64,000 nucleotides of DNA from Heliopora coerulea (GCA_030142905.1 JASJOG010000060.1:302001-366000); one strand, 5' to 3'. Shown: positions 21,384-33,034, numbered from the stretch's first letter. The notes: a model not told the origin generated them from the sequence alone. A program made the numbers and translations.

Positions 21384-21638
21384 ATGAACATTTTTGAATT
21401 TATTTTAGATTACTTTAAAAATGGAAAAATTGATAAAAAATATAATAATTGGTTAAAAGATGAAAATGTTTATAATTTATTTAAAATTGCCATTAAATAT
21501 TATAATTTTCTATTTGATTATTTAAATTTAAATGGTTTTAATTGTAATTGTATGGAAAACTTTAAAAATTTAATAAATTTGGAGATTAAATTATACAAGA
21601 TTTACAAGATTCAGAAAAGAAAAAATACCAACTTTTAA
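21384..21638 (+). CDS. Hypothetical 84-aa protein, element B
   Basis: The frame follows the coiled-coil gene by 17 bases, with the leader GGTATAAATAAAATAAATG. The composition is Lys/Asn/Tyr/Phe-rich (MNIFEFILDYFKNGKIDKKY) with no recognised domain. Its placement in the rightward gene run and the shared leader make it likely to be real. No homologue is visible in the window parts of A or C. Confidence 0.5.
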   Translation: MNIFEFILDYFKNGKIDKKYNNWLKDENVYNLFKIAIKYYNFLFDYLNLNGFNCNCMENFKNLINLEIKLYKIYKIQKRKNTNF

Positions 21639-21703
21639 CTTATTTATTTTTGTTTTTTTAAGAAAAAAAAATTTGTTCTTAAATAAAAAATTATATATAA
21701 TAA

Positions 21704-22047
21704 ATGAACAATCAAAGTCATTATACTATTAAACAATTGAGAGATATTGCAAAAGAAAAAAAAAATAAAATATTTTAAAACTTACAAAAAAAATGAGCTT
21801 GAAAAAATGCTGGGTTTGAAAATTAGTAAACCTAATGAAAAGTTTGAAAAATATTGCAGGAAAAAAATGAAAAAACCAACACCAATAATTAAAATAAACA
21901 AAGAAACAGGTGAAATTTTCAATTTTAAAAGTCTTTATTCTGCCACAAAAAAATTTTAACCTAAATGCAGAAAGCATCAAGTACAGAATTAAAGCAAAAA
22001 AAGATTTGAAAATTAATGATCAAACATTTTTGGTTTTTGCTGAATAA
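21704..22047 (+). pseudogene. SAP-like plus NUMOD1-like DNA-binding protein, element B (two indels)
   Basis: The leader TTATATATAATAAATG precedes MNNQSHYTIKQLRDIAKEKK. TIKQLRDIAKEKK followed by KKNELEKML fits a SAP-type DNA-binding helix-extended-helix. The second half (INKETGEIFNFKSLYSATKKF, then a short helix and a basic RIKAKK segment) fits NUMOD1, a helix-turn-helix module of homing endonucleases. One indel lies in the A-run near 21760 and a second near 21955. No nuclease core is seen. It could be a regulator or a remnant of a larger homing-type gene. Confidence 0.55.
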
Positions 22048-22089
22048 GCATTTTGCTCTTAAGGAAAAATTTGTATATAATAAAAAACA

Positions 22090-22380
22090 ATGAATCAAGT
22101 AGTCTCAGAAAAAGTTGTTGAAATATTTTTAAAACCAGAAAATTATGAAAATAATGATAAAGACCATTTATATTATATTTTTACTGAAGAAATTGCTAAA
22201 ATTGCTGGTGAAGTAGAATTATTACCACATCATGAATGTACAATTAATTTTGAAGAAAAATTTTGTATTTTTAGTGATTTTGATATTGATTATGAAGCCG
22301 AAGAAAAAATTTATACAAATTATAAAATTATTTTGAAACCAAGACCAAAAAGATTAAATTTATTCATTAATATTTTTTAA
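22090..22380 (+). CDS. Hypothetical 96-aa acidic protein, element B
   Basis: It starts MNQVVSEKVVEIFLKPENYE after the leader TTGTATATAATAAAAAACAA. It is acidic, with HHECTINFEEKFCIFSDFDID in the middle and a basic end (KPRPKRLNLF). No domain is recognised. The leader and the position just before the polymerase support it as a gene. Confidence 0.55.
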   Translation: MNQVVSEKVVEIFLKPENYENNDKDHLYYIFTEEIAKIAGEVELLPHHECTINFEEKFCIFSDFDIDYEAEEKIYTNYKIILKPRPKRLNLFINIF

Positions 22381-22494
22381 ATTTAATTATTGAAGACCTT
22401 TGGTGTGTGGTTAAGAATAAAAATCAGATGATTTTTATTTTTTTTTTTTTGAATCATATTGCATTTAAAGAAAAAATAAACATATAAATAAAGA

Positions 22495-25400
22495 ATGAAT
22501 ACAACAAAAAATTTATTGGACACAGATGTCCCTAATATTAATACAACTTTATTAAAACCAAAAAATGTTTTTAAAAGAGGAAATTTACTTTATACACCAA
22601 ATCCTGGTTATGATTTTAAAAATATATTACAACCAACAAAATATGTTTCAAAAATTAAAAGTTTGATTGAAAGGTCTAAAGAAAAAGCAAATAATTTATT
22701 TAACGAGTCTAAAGAAGAAGTACTTAATTTATTTGATAAACATAGAAATAATGTAAACAAAGGAACAGAAAAAATAACAAATTGGTATAATAATTTAAAA
22801 GAAAATGTTTTAAATATATTTAACAAAATACAGGAAAAATCACAAATGTCTGATCCAAAGTTTGAGCTGGATAGAGAAGCTTTGAATGTTACAAAACATT
22901 ATGAACTAGATTTGGAAAAATATGGAATGACTTTATATGATCCTTTGAGTGTGTTGGAAAAAATAAAACCATTGGTGATTAAAAAATTTAAAAAACATCC
23001 AAGCACGTCAAGCGAAGCTCTCAGAACCGCAGGTTCAAAACAACAATTAACCTTTGTTTGCTTAATGAAAAAACAAATCCTGCCACTGGAGAAGAAACTG
23101 TGGATAAAGCACATTTTCATAGCTATTATGAAGATATTTTTACTGGAAGCAATTTTGATGAAATATATGAAAAAATGGTTCAAAAAATTATTCTAAGTTT
23201 TGAAGAATAGTTAAAAAATTCAAGTTTATGGAAATTTTATAAAAGTTTAAAAGTAATTCTTAATATTAATAACATTCAACGATTACTTGCATCATCTTTT
23301 ATTTCAACCCCAAAATTTTTAAAAAATAAAAATGCAATTATTAATCCACAAAATGATGATCAAAAATGTTTATTGTGGTGTGTGGTAATAAATGAACTTT
23401 AGAAAACCAATCCAAATTTGAGAAATCCTGGTAGAATTACAAAAATTTTAAAAAAGAAAGCTGAGGGTTTTAATATTAAAGGAATTAATTTCCCATGTGG
23501 ATTTTCAGATATTGATAAATTTGAAAAAAATAATAATATTTCAATTAATGTCTTTGGATATAATGAAGAAGAAAATTTTGGAAATAAAAAGCATGAAATT
23601 TTTCCTTTGAGGGTAAGTAAATCAGAACAAATTATCGAATGAAGTTCTCAGTGGAGCAACACACTTGTGGACATGCATGTGAACACACATGTCAACACAC
23701 ATGTGAACATATTGTTAATAAGCGATGAAAACGGGGATAAACATTATTGTTTAATTAAAAATATGAGCAGATTATTTTCAAGTCAAGTAAATAAACATAA
23801 AGGAAAATTACATATTTGTAATTATTGTTTACAAAATTTCAGTAATGAAAAAACTCTTAAAAATCATTTGGAATATTGTTCAAAATATAAGTGTGGAAAA
23901 ACTGTTTATCCAAATAAAGGAGAAAAATTAAAGTTTAAAAATTATGAAAAAAATGCACAATGTTCTATTTGTAATTTATGCAGATTTTGAATGCAATTTA
24001 AAATATGAGGATAAAAATATTGGTGATAATACAAAACAATTTCAAAAACATGAACCGTCTGGATATTGCTATTTGATAAAATGCTTTGATGATAATTTAT
24101 TTAAACCAAAATTAGTAAAATATACAAAAAAATCTGGTGACGGCAGAGCCGGCACAAGAGCTGTGTCTGCAAAATTTGTAGAAAGTTTAGAAAATAATAT
24201 TAAAAAAATACATGAACAATTTAAATTTCCAAAAAAGATTATATTTAGAGAAAAGGATAAAAAAGATTTTGAAACAGCTAAGAAATGTTATGCATGTAGT
24301 AAAGAATTTGAACCACTGCAAAGCAGCGCCACAAGTGGTCCTGGTGGACAGCGAGCTGGTGATAAAGTTGCTGATCATTGCCATTTCACTGGAAAATTTC
24401 GAGGCGCTGCTTGTTGTAGTTGTAATTCAAAAATGAAAAAACCTAAATTTATTCCAGTTATATTTCATAATTTACAAAATTATGATAGTCATTTGTTTAT
24501 TAAAAATCTTGGAGTTTCAGAAGGTGAAATTAATTGTATCCCCAACACTGAGGAGAAATATATTTCATTTACAAAAGAGATTATTGTTGATAAATTTGAA
24601 TCTAAAAAAATAATTACAGAAAAACAATTTAAAAGTCGATGTAAAGAAAACATTATTGAATATGAAAAAATTGATGAAAATGGAAGTGAAAAGTATAAAA
24701 TCAAAGAAATAATTAATGTTAAAAAACAAATTAGATTTATTGACAGTTTTAAATTTAATGCAAAGTGGTTTAGGAAACTTGGTTAAAAATTTAGATAAAA
24801 ATGAGCTAAATGTTATGAAAAATTTTTACGGTGAAGCTGAAGAAAGAGAATTATTAACTAGAAAAGGTGTGTTTCCATATGATTGGTTTGATAATATTCA
24901 AAAATTAAATGGAGAAAAATTACCTGATATTGAAGAATTTTATTCAAAATTAAATGATGAAAATATAAGCAAAGCAGATTATGAACATGTACAAAATGTT
25001 TGGAAAAAATTTAATATTAAAGATATGCGATCATATCACGACTTATATTTGAAAACTTATGTGATACTTTTGTCAGATGTTTTTGAAAATTTTAGAAAAG
25101 TTTGTAAAAAAAATTATGGGGTAGATCCCGCTTGGTATTATACTTCACCTGGATTGGCGTGGGATGCATTGTTGAAAATGACTAAAGTTGAATTGGAATT
25201 ATTATCTGACCCACAAATGTACCTTATGATTGAAAAAGGAATTAGAGGTGGAATTTCAACAATTACAAAGCGATTTGCAAAAGCTAATAATCCTTATATG
25301 GGCTCAAAGTATAATCCTGAAGAATATAACGTATATCTTGCCTATTTAGACGTGAATAATTTATATGGATGGGCTATGGGTAAAAAACCTCCATTGAGAG

Positions 25401-26599
25401 ATTTTAAATGGATGAATGAAAGAGAATTACAAAATTGGGAAAAATTTCCTTGTATATTAGAAGTTGACTTGGAATACCCTGAAGAGCTGCATTATTTACA
25501 TAATGAATACCCATTAGCACCAGAAAGATTAAAAGTTGACACCTGCGGAGCAGGAGGTGTTGAAAAATTAATTCCAAATTTGAATAATAAAGAAAAATAT
25601 GTTTTACATAGTGAAAACTTGAAATTATATGAAAAATTAGGATTAAAAATTAGTGGAATTTATAAAGGTATTAAATTTTATGAAGAAGATTTTATGAAAA
25701 AATATATTGATTTAAACACAAAACTGAGAACAGATGCAAAAAATGAATTTGAAAAAGACTTTTTCAAACTTATGAATAATTCTGTATTTGGGAAAACTAT
25801 GGAGAATGTTAGAAACAGAGTTGATATACAATTAGTTAACAGAGAAGAAAAAGCATTAAAATTATTTTCAAAAACCAATTTTGACAAAAGAACAATATTT
25901 TCTGAAAATTTAATTGCTGTGCATATGCATAAGAAAAAAGTTAAGCGTGATAAACCTATATATCTAGGAATGAGCATATTGGATACGAGTAAGACTTTAA
26001 TGTATGATTTTCATTATAATTATATTAAACCAAAATATGGTGAAAATTCGCGGTTGTTATTTACAGATACTGACAGTTTAATGTATGAAATTTACACTGA
26101 AGATTTTTATAAAGATATATCCCCAGATGTTGAAAAAATGTTTGACACAAGTAATTACCCAAAAGACCATGAAAGCGGAATTCCAACAGGAAAGAATAAA
26201 AAAGTAATTGGAATGATGAAAGATGAGTGCGGAGGTAAACAAATAGAAGAATTTGCAGGGCTCAGAGCAAAATTATATTCTTATAAAATAGATGAAAAAG
26301 ACAATGCACCAAAGGTGTCAAAAAGATGTAAAGGTGTTAAAAAAAATGTTATTGAAAAAAATATAACATTTCAAAATTATAAAGATTGCTTATTTAGTAA
26401 AGAAGAACAAATTAGAAAAATGAATTTAATAAGGCATCGAAATCATGAATTGTATACTGAAAGTGTAAAAAAAATTGCATTGTCAGCAAAAGATGATAAA
26501 AGAATAATACTTGAAAATAAAATAGATACATTAGCATATGGTCATTATATGTCGGAAATCATTGACACTTATGAAAATATATTTGGATTTAAACCATAA
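22495..26599 (+). pseudogene. Protein-primed family B DNA polymerase, element B (frameshifted)
   Basis: This would replicate the element by protein priming from its ends. The N-terminal region (22495-23196) is Lys-rich and helical and may include a terminal-protein-like part. A conserved block (NDDQKCLLWCVV) lies near 23360, and a Cys2His2-type finger (ICNYCLQNFSNEKTLKNHLEYC) near 23815-23880. The exonuclease motif YADFECNL is near 23980. The polymerase core has YLDVNNLYGWAMG (near 25360), LMNNSVFGKTMENVRNR (25770-25820) and the catalytic FTDTDSLMYEI (26057-26090), then KRCKGVKKNVI. Breaks lie near 23000-23200, 23401 (TAG), 23641, 23950 and 24720-24786. GC-rich inserts occur at 22998-23035, 24140-24170, 24316-24370 and 25540-25562. 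Confidence 0.92.
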
Positions 26600-26672
26600 G
26601 TTGGACTGACAATGAAGTTGCTAAAGTTGTTTTTAAAAATATTTATGGTCAGCGGAGTCTTTTTCTAATTAT

Positions 26673-27140
26673 GAGGGATTTCCCCACATTCCATACATTC
26701 CAGATATCCCTAGCAACCGGCGAATTCGAAAATAGTTTTTTTGTTTACATTGAGCTGTTCAAGTTGTTAGGGAGATTGAGCATGTATGGAATGTTGAGGG
26801 TATTCCCCTGTGACACTTTGTAAAATTTTGAAATTCCCGGTAACGTTATCAAATTCCTGGAAGCGGCTGGAAATGGCTTCATTAGGAAAAAGGTGATTCC
26901 CCAAACCTGATGTTGAGGGATTTCCCCACATTCCATACATTCCAGATATCCCTAACAACCGGCGAATCCGAAAATAGTTTTTTTGTTGACATCAAGTTAG
27001 GCTTGTTGTTAGGGAGATTGAGCATAATTGGAATGTTTGGAATTTATCAGCCTGCTGTGTTAGGGGATTTCCCTGCGACACTTTGAAAAATTTTGGGCAA
27101 TTTTGAAAAAGATGCTGGTCCCCACACTTTACAGACTACT
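26673..27140 (-). repeat. Right terminal inverted repeat of element B
   Basis: It mirrors 9305-9785 and ends CACACTTTACAGACTACT at 27140, followed by GTTCTA. It keeps both copies of the internal 90-base unit. The differences from the left TIR are scattered substitutions, consistent with modest age. Confidence 0.95.
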
Positions 27141-27146
27141 GTTCTA

Positions 27147-29695
27147 ATGTCACCACATCTCAGTGCCTCCTACTAGTTTTATCTTTTTACATTCGACATC
27201 ATCTTACCAATGAGGCCCTAGATGATTTGTTGAGTCTTTTAAACGTCATACTTCCCAATTCTGTACCTAATACCAAATACAAATTCTTTAAAGAATTTAA
27301 TTTACATGTGGGAACAGTTCAGGTAAGAATAAAATACTAAATTGGTGTAATAATTAGTTCTTTTAAATTTAAATTTAATACTGTAATTTATTGAACTGTC
27401 AAAGGTTTCTAAAAATGAGCTCTTTTTTTTAACTTTTAGTCTCACTATTATTGTTCATCATGCTCCTTTTACCTTGGTGAAGACATTTCCGAAAGAAATT
27501 GCGAGTCTTGTTGCAAAAGGTTTAATCCTGAAGATAACATAAAAAATCAAAATTATTTTTTATACCTTCCAATGGAAGAGCAACTTAAGGACTTGCTTTC
27601 AAATGAGAAATTGTCACCTCATCTTATCAACCATAACCTGTCTGCAAGTAGAAACCCTGTTGTTTCAGACACAACATCAGCTAGACTCTGTCAGGAGTTG
27701 GTAGAAAAACACAAGTTTTCATGCAATGACTTATCATTGACTTGGAGCACTGATGGAATTCCTATCTTTGAATCATCACACTATTCAATTTGGCCTATTC
27801 AAAGTATGATTAATGAACTACCTCCCCACTTAAGAGGAAAGCATATTTTACTTAATGCAATCTGGGTTGGCAAAAGTAAGCCTGTAATGAACACATTTTT
27901 AAAGCCTTTTGTTGAGGAGTGCAAGAAGCTGGAACAAGAAGAGTTCACAATACACAGTAAGGCCCAGACCAGGAAGGTTTTTGCTGTTGTCCTTTCTGCT
28001 GATTCACCAGCTCGAGCAATTGTTAGAAATTGTAAACAATTCAATGGACAACATGGCTGTGATTGGTGTGAATTTCCTGGTGAAACTGTTGCCAGTGGTG
28101 GTCCTCCAACTCGATATTACCCTTACAGGTACCAATCATTATTTTTATTTTAGTATTGTACTGTTGAACTATTGATTGAAAAATCATATATACATTAAGT
28201 TTGGCTTGGATGAAATAGCAATTATTAAGCTAAATTTTTTACAGTTTTATGCTTACAAGCTCTAACTGGTAGAATTACAAGCAACATTGTGAAAGTTTGC
28301 CCTGTTTGGTTTGGAGTAAAATACATTGAGTTTCTTTTAGGGGTCCTCCAAAATTGCGTACTACTGAAAGGCAACTGCGATATAGTCTTGAAGCCATGAC
28401 GAAGAAAGAAGCAGTAAAAGGGGTGAAAGGACCATCAGTGATTGGTGTTTTTCCAACCTTCGATCAAGTACGAGGTGTGTCTGTTGACTTTATGCATTGT
28501 GTCTGCCTTGGAGTTGCCCGTCAATTTGCTGATTCATGGTTAGATAGCAGCAACAAAGACATGCCATATTATATAGGTAATAAGGAGCATGAAATAAACC
28601 TTAGGCTAGAAGCCATTGAAGTCCCCAGTGAAATTAGTCGTGCACCTCGCTCCATAACTGACCGTAAATATTGGAAAGCATCAGAGTGGAGAACTTTTAT
28701 ATTTTATTGTCTTGTTATTTTGCATGGAATACTACCAAGAATGTTTCTTCAACATTTCTTTTTATTTGTCCATGGAGTCTTCTGCCTTCTTGGTGACTCA
28801 ATCAAGCAGAGCACCATTAATGTAGCAGAAGTCTGTTTGACAAGATTTGTAATTCAAACAGAAGATCTTTATGGTTTGAAAAGCTGCTCATTTAATGTCC
28901 ACCAGTTAGTACATTTGACTCAGTCAGTCCAACACTGTGGCCTGTTATGGTCATCAGCTGCTTTTTTGTTTGAGTCAAGCAACCATTATTTGCAGAAGAT
29001 GTTCCATGGTACACAATTTGTTCCAAAACAAATTGCAGAGTCCTTTATTTTGTCACGAAAGATTACTGTCTTTGGAAAACTGCATTGATGATGAAACATT
29101 TCCCACCGTGCTTAGTCTGTATCAGAGTCTGACAAACAATAAGCCTGTGGGTAGTGAAACTGTTTTTTCAGATACTGTTAAAGGTATTGGCCAAGAAAAC
29201 CCAATACAGCTTTCTGCGTCACAAACACTTGCAGTTCAGCAGCTCCTAGGTGTAACAGTAACCAATCGAAGTGGAGTTCTGTACTCAAGGTTTATTATAA
29301 ATCATAGATATTTTTCAAGCATCCAATATGTGCGCTCCAAAAAACACAGAAACCATAGTATAACATTTGAACATGAACATTTCAAATATGGTAGCATTAT
29401 TGGTTTATTATTAATTAAACCAACATGCTCATGTAATGTAAATAATTTGCAATATTGTTCTTGTACTTCTTATATTCTGGTGTTAGTACAACCAATGGTT
29501 GAGTGCGCAAGACCACTGTACAGTGAAAGGAATGTCAGTGACATTGTAGATAGTTTCTTTCTAGTTCAAGTAGAACTGTCTGGAATGCAAATAGCCATAT
29601 ATCCAGATCAGGTTAGGAGAAAATGTATAAAATTAGTTTCAGGAAGGAAACAATACTTTTGTCTGCTTCCTTATCAAATTAATGACAACTGAGGG
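27147..29695 (+). pseudogene. EnSpm-like transposase, 3' exons
   Basis: Exon 3 resumes at 27147 in the frame left at 9304 and ends at a GTAAG donor near 27322. The next exon (about 27441-28129) has a Cys-rich segment (HYYCSSCSFYLGED, NCESCCKRF), LSLTWSTDGIPIFESSHYSI with an acidic residue typical of the transposase core, and CDWCEFPG near its end. The following exon (about 28341) carries DQVRGVSVDFMHCVCLGVAR and FNVHQLVHLTQSVQHCG. A frameshift near 29080 precedes the last part (to 29695). These blocks match animal EnSpm-type (tnp2-like) transposases. Both the insertion of B and the frameshift make it non-functional. Confidence 0.78.
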
Positions 29696-30100
29696 TCTCA
29701 TTAAAACTAAATTGTGACTTTTACATCACTTATATTTGCAATGATTTTGTGGTTTGTGAAAGTTCCAATCATATAGTATAACAGAGAATTCCTGCAAGAG
29801 AAGACATGTCTTATAAGAATTTCTATAGGAAGGCACATTTTACAAAAATATCAATGGGACAAGATGTGTCCTATAAGAATTCCTATGGGACAAGACATGC
29901 CTTACAAGAATTCCTATAGGACTAAAAATAGTCTATAAGAATTCCTATAGGATCAGTCAGATCTTACAAAAATATCGATGAGATAAGATGTGTCCTATAA
30001 GAATTCCTGTAGGAAAAGACGTGTCTTATGAGAATTCTTATAGGACTAAAAATATCCTATAAGAATTCCTATAGGATCCTATAGGATATTTTCGTAAGGG
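29696..30100. repeat. Right subterminal and terminal repeats of the EnSpm-like element
   Basis: After about 80 bases of 3' flank, 29790-30100 is filled with TCCTATAAGAATTCCTATAGGA-like words in both orientations. It ends ATTTTCGTAAGGG at 30100, the inverted partner of the left terminus. Confidence 0.75.
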
Positions 30101-30102
30101 TT

Positions 30103-30490
30103 AGTGAAGAAGGAATAACTATTTTAAATAATCAAGCTGAAGAAAGTGACCATGAAAGATTAGAAAAATTTAAACAATGGGCAAAAGAAAATTTATTAGG
30201 ACTATCAGCAGTTGCTATTTCTGTAGCAGGTATAATTACAACAGTTGTTTTTAAGTGCAAGAAACGCATTAAAACAAGGTGCAAAAGCGGTTGTAAATTT
30301 AGGAAAAGCAATTACAAATATAGGTAAAAATTTTGGTGCACTCATTTCAGCAGTTTTAAATTTAATTTCACAGATGTTATCATGGGGTGCAAAAGGTATT
30401 GCATTTCTTGCTAAAAATCTATGGATATTAGTTATTGCAATTACTTACTTTTTATATGAAGAATATAAGCGAGTGAAGGGAGCGAAGTGA
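30103..30490 (+). pseudogene. Acidic-headed membrane protein of element A, C-terminal part
   Basis: This continues the frame cut at 5526. It reads SEEGITIL, then a region matching B (RLEKFKQWAKENLLGLSA). After a frameshift near 30245 come the hydrophobic segments (GAKGIAFLAKNLWILVIAIT) and the end YEEYKRVKGAK. The tail after 30470 contains AGCGAGTGAAGGGAGCGAAG, different from the tail of B. Confidence 0.8.
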
Positions 30491-30573
30491 ACATAAGACA
30501 GCGGAGCTGCTAAAGCAGAAAAAATATATGAATAAATAAAATCTAAAAAATTTTTTTTTACATATAATAAAAA

Positions 30574-31821
30574 ATGAATAGAGTAAACAAATTATACCCA
30601 GGATACAAAAGATCAAAAATGAGTGAAATTACTGGAAACAGAACAAGGCATGTTGTAACTTTGAACCCAAATAAAGTAAATCCTGAAGAAGAACTTTACA
30701 TAGATATTCCTAAATTGAAACCAGACTTGTGTCTTGTTCCTGATTCATTAAAATTGTTATTTTTTATTTAATAATAAAAATACTAAATCTTGGTTTTTAA
30801 ATAATTTATCAAAATTGTTAAAGAAAAGATTAGTTGTTAAATTCGCTGGAGAAATTGTTTATGATAATTCAGGAGAATCTTTATTAGAAATTTACAAAGA
30901 TTTGTGGAAACCTGAGTTTGAAAGAAATGATATGGTTGAATATGGCATCGCCTGAGAAAATCTTAGAAAATTAATTAGCAAAGATGACTCTGGAGCAACA
31001 AGTGGTGATTCGGGAAAAGAAGCTGATAAATTAATGTATGATATTTATGGAACAAAACAGTGTTTAAAATTAGAAAAAATACTTTCAGATCATGGACTAT
31101 ATGCTCCTTATGGAATGATTAATAATTTTCAATATGTTTTAACTTTTCCAAAAGCTAGTGAAGTTATGAAAGCACAAAATGGACAAAGTGTTGGTGGATA
31201 TACATTGGAAAATTTAGAACTAGAGTATGAAACAATTGAAAATCAAGATTTAACAAATGATGTTTTAACAAAATACACCTCAAGAAGATCATTATCATAT
31301 AATCACGTAACTTTGATGAAAACTGTGGAATGGGATAAAGATGCAACACTTCATAATTTAACCGTAAATATTCCTAGAAAAAGCATGAAAGCAGTTGTTC
31401 TGTTATTTAGAAATAAAACTGTCACAGATAGTGAACAATTTGTTTATCCAAATATAACAGAAGTTAAAATCTCTGTCGAAGGAGTACCAAATAGTGTATA
31501 TTCTCAAGGTCTACCAAAAAGACGATTTTTTTTGAAGCATTTAGAATATTTCACAGAGGACCCTCCAGGTATGAAAATAGTGATGCAGTCATGAGTATTG
31601 AAAAATTTTATAAAGATTCATTTGCATTATGTATTGATCTACATTCATTGGATGATAATTTTGTATATAGAAATGGTAAGAAATTAGTAAATACACAGTC
31701 TGGGCAATTGTTAGAAACAACAAAAACGGCTATTTCTTCAAATGTAATGTGTCATATATTTGTGATAAGTGATGGATTGTTAAACATTGTAAATAAAGAT
31801 TTGTCATCAATTCAATTTTAA
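30574..31821 (+). pseudogene. Major capsid protein candidate, element A (broken)
   Basis: The leader TACATATAATAAAAAATG and the start MNRVNKLYPGYKRSKMSEIT match B closely. Frameshifts lie near 30765 and 31540, and a TGA at about 30953 replaces an Arg codon of B. Downstream parts (YDIYGTKQCLKLEKILSDHG; ENLELEYETIENQDL; SIEKFYKDSFALCIDLHSLD) are nearly the same as in B. It is followed 44 bases later by the ATPase. Confidence 0.75.
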
Positions 31822-31865
31822 AAAATAAAAAATGAATGACAGCGAAGGTAAAAAGCCATTAAATA

Positions 31866-32459
31866 ATGATAATTGTTGGAATGACTGCTTGTGGAAAAAC
31901 AAAATATCTTTTAGATTTTATAGAAAATGAATATAAAAATTATTTTGATTATATTTTTTTAATTTGTTCCATATTTGAATGGGATAAAACTTATGAAGAT
32001 TGGAAATATGATAAAGATGAAGATTTTATTGCAATTCCTTGTGATCATGATAATGTTGAAGATTGGTTAAAATTTATAGTTGATTTTTCAAAAGGAAGTA
32101 AAAGTTTAATCATATTGGATGACTGTGCTAGTGGAAAAAGTGTTAAAAATAGAACAAGCGAGTTGGTTAAATTAGGATTTAGTGCTAGACATTTTAATCT
32201 TTCTGTTGTTGTTATTACACAACAATTGACATCTATTGCTAAACCATTTAGAGAATATATTTCAAAATTAGTTACATTTTATAATCCAAATAAAAAAGAT
32301 ATGGTAACAATAATTCAAGAATATTTAGACCTACAGTCTGCAAGCGGTGTAGGTGACCGCAAAGAATTGGATAAAATTTTAGAAACGTTAAAAACAAAAA
32401 AATATTCAAGATTGGAAATTAATTTAATTTTTCCATTTGGTTTTAAAATAAATGAGTGA
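31866..32459 (+). CDS. FtsK/HerA (A32-like) genome-packaging ATPase, element A
   Basis: This is 197 residues and fully open. Walker A is GMTACGKT, Walker B is SLIILDDCASGKS, and the later motif is VVVITQQLTSIAKPF. It differs from the B copy by a handful of substitutions and a seven-residue insertion (QSASGVG, GC-rich DNA at 32331-32352) before GDRKEL. Its stop overlaps the ATG of the next gene. Confidence 0.9.
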   Translation: MIIVGMTACGKTKYLLDFIENEYKNYFDYIFLICSIFEWDKTYEDWKYDKDEDFIAIPCDHDNVEDWLKFIVDFSKGSKSLIILDDCASGKSVKNRTSELVKLGFSARHFNLSVVVITQQLTSIAKPFREYISKLVTFYNPNKKDMVTIIQEYLDLQSASGVGDRKELDKILETLKTKKYSRLEINLIFPFGFKINE

Positions 32460-33034
32460 GCAACGTGAACAAGAAAATTTAGAAGTTCCCACCAATTTCA
32501 ACAACTGAAACCACAAGCGTAACTGCAAACAGCGAAGCTGGCGCAAAACGTGAAGAAAAGCAAACGCAAGTTGTGAAAAAAGAAGTGATGAAAAAACGAG
32601 AAGAATTGATAAAACTTTCCGAAGATGGGGAAATTAGTCAATCAGTACAAAATTTAAAAAAATCAAGCGATAAAGTTATATTAAAAATTTATGCAGAATA
32701 TGAGGTAAAACAAGCAGAAAAAGCAAATTTGTTTCGAACGGATTTACTAATTAGCATGTTTGCAGATTTATTGGGTGGATTAGGTGCAATTGAAAGTAGT
32801 AATGAATTAGAAAAAGAACTGACGAATGATAAATTACTGTGACGGGATTTAAAATCTGTAGTTGAAAAATTTACTCCATTTTTGCCATATTTGGGAATAT
32901 TAAGCGGGGGTGTTACAGTCGGAAAACATGTTGTAAAAAAACAATCAAAAACTGGTAGTGAGCGAAGCAAGCATCATACCAACTCCGTTGAAAAAGATGA
33001 CAGCAGAGCGAGTGATCATGCGAGCGCTTCTTAA
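32452..33034 (+). pseudogene. Conserved protein following the ATPase, element A
   Basis: The start codon overlaps the ATPase stop, as in B. The frame shifts near 32500 and has TGA near 32840 (where B has Lys in LLKRDVKS). The helical core EELIKLSEDGEISQSVQNLK and the Gly-rich hydrophobic segment (LGILSGGVTVGKHV) are kept. The tail after 32955 is a GC-rich insert (GAGCGAAGCAAGCATC and similar words) not present in B. Confidence 0.7.

Larger units (their letters stand above)
9305..27140 (+). mobile_element. Complete Polinton/Maverick-like element B (17,836 bp)
   Basis: It is bounded by TIRs of 481 and 468 bases and by a perfect 6-bp duplication. It encodes integrase, protein-primed polymerase, packaging ATPase, capsid candidates, fibre and accessory genes. 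Genes left of 15481 are mostly leftward and genes right of 15510 are rightward, with a 28-base divergent promoter between. The polymerase sits next to the right TIR. Integrase, polymerase, fibre and several other genes contain stops or frameshifts, so this copy is probably dead. The TIRs are about 97% alike by hand alignment. It would be classed with virus-like Polintons because it carries capsid-type genes. Confidence 0.95.
5527..30100 (+). mobile_element. EnSpm/CACTA-like DNA transposon (contains element B)
   Basis: The termini are inverted repeats starting CCCTTACAAAAATGTC at the left and ending ATATTTTCGTAAGGG at the right, with a 2-bp duplication TT. Subterminal zones at both ends are packed with CCTATAGGAATTC-type words, as in CACTA elements. 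It carries two gene units: a BEN-domain gene (minus, 6198-8418) and a multi-exon transposase (plus, 8770-29695). Removing element B and one GTTCTA copy leaves a transposon of about 6.7 kb. The superfamily is assigned from the transposase; the termini are not CACTA. Confidence 0.8.
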
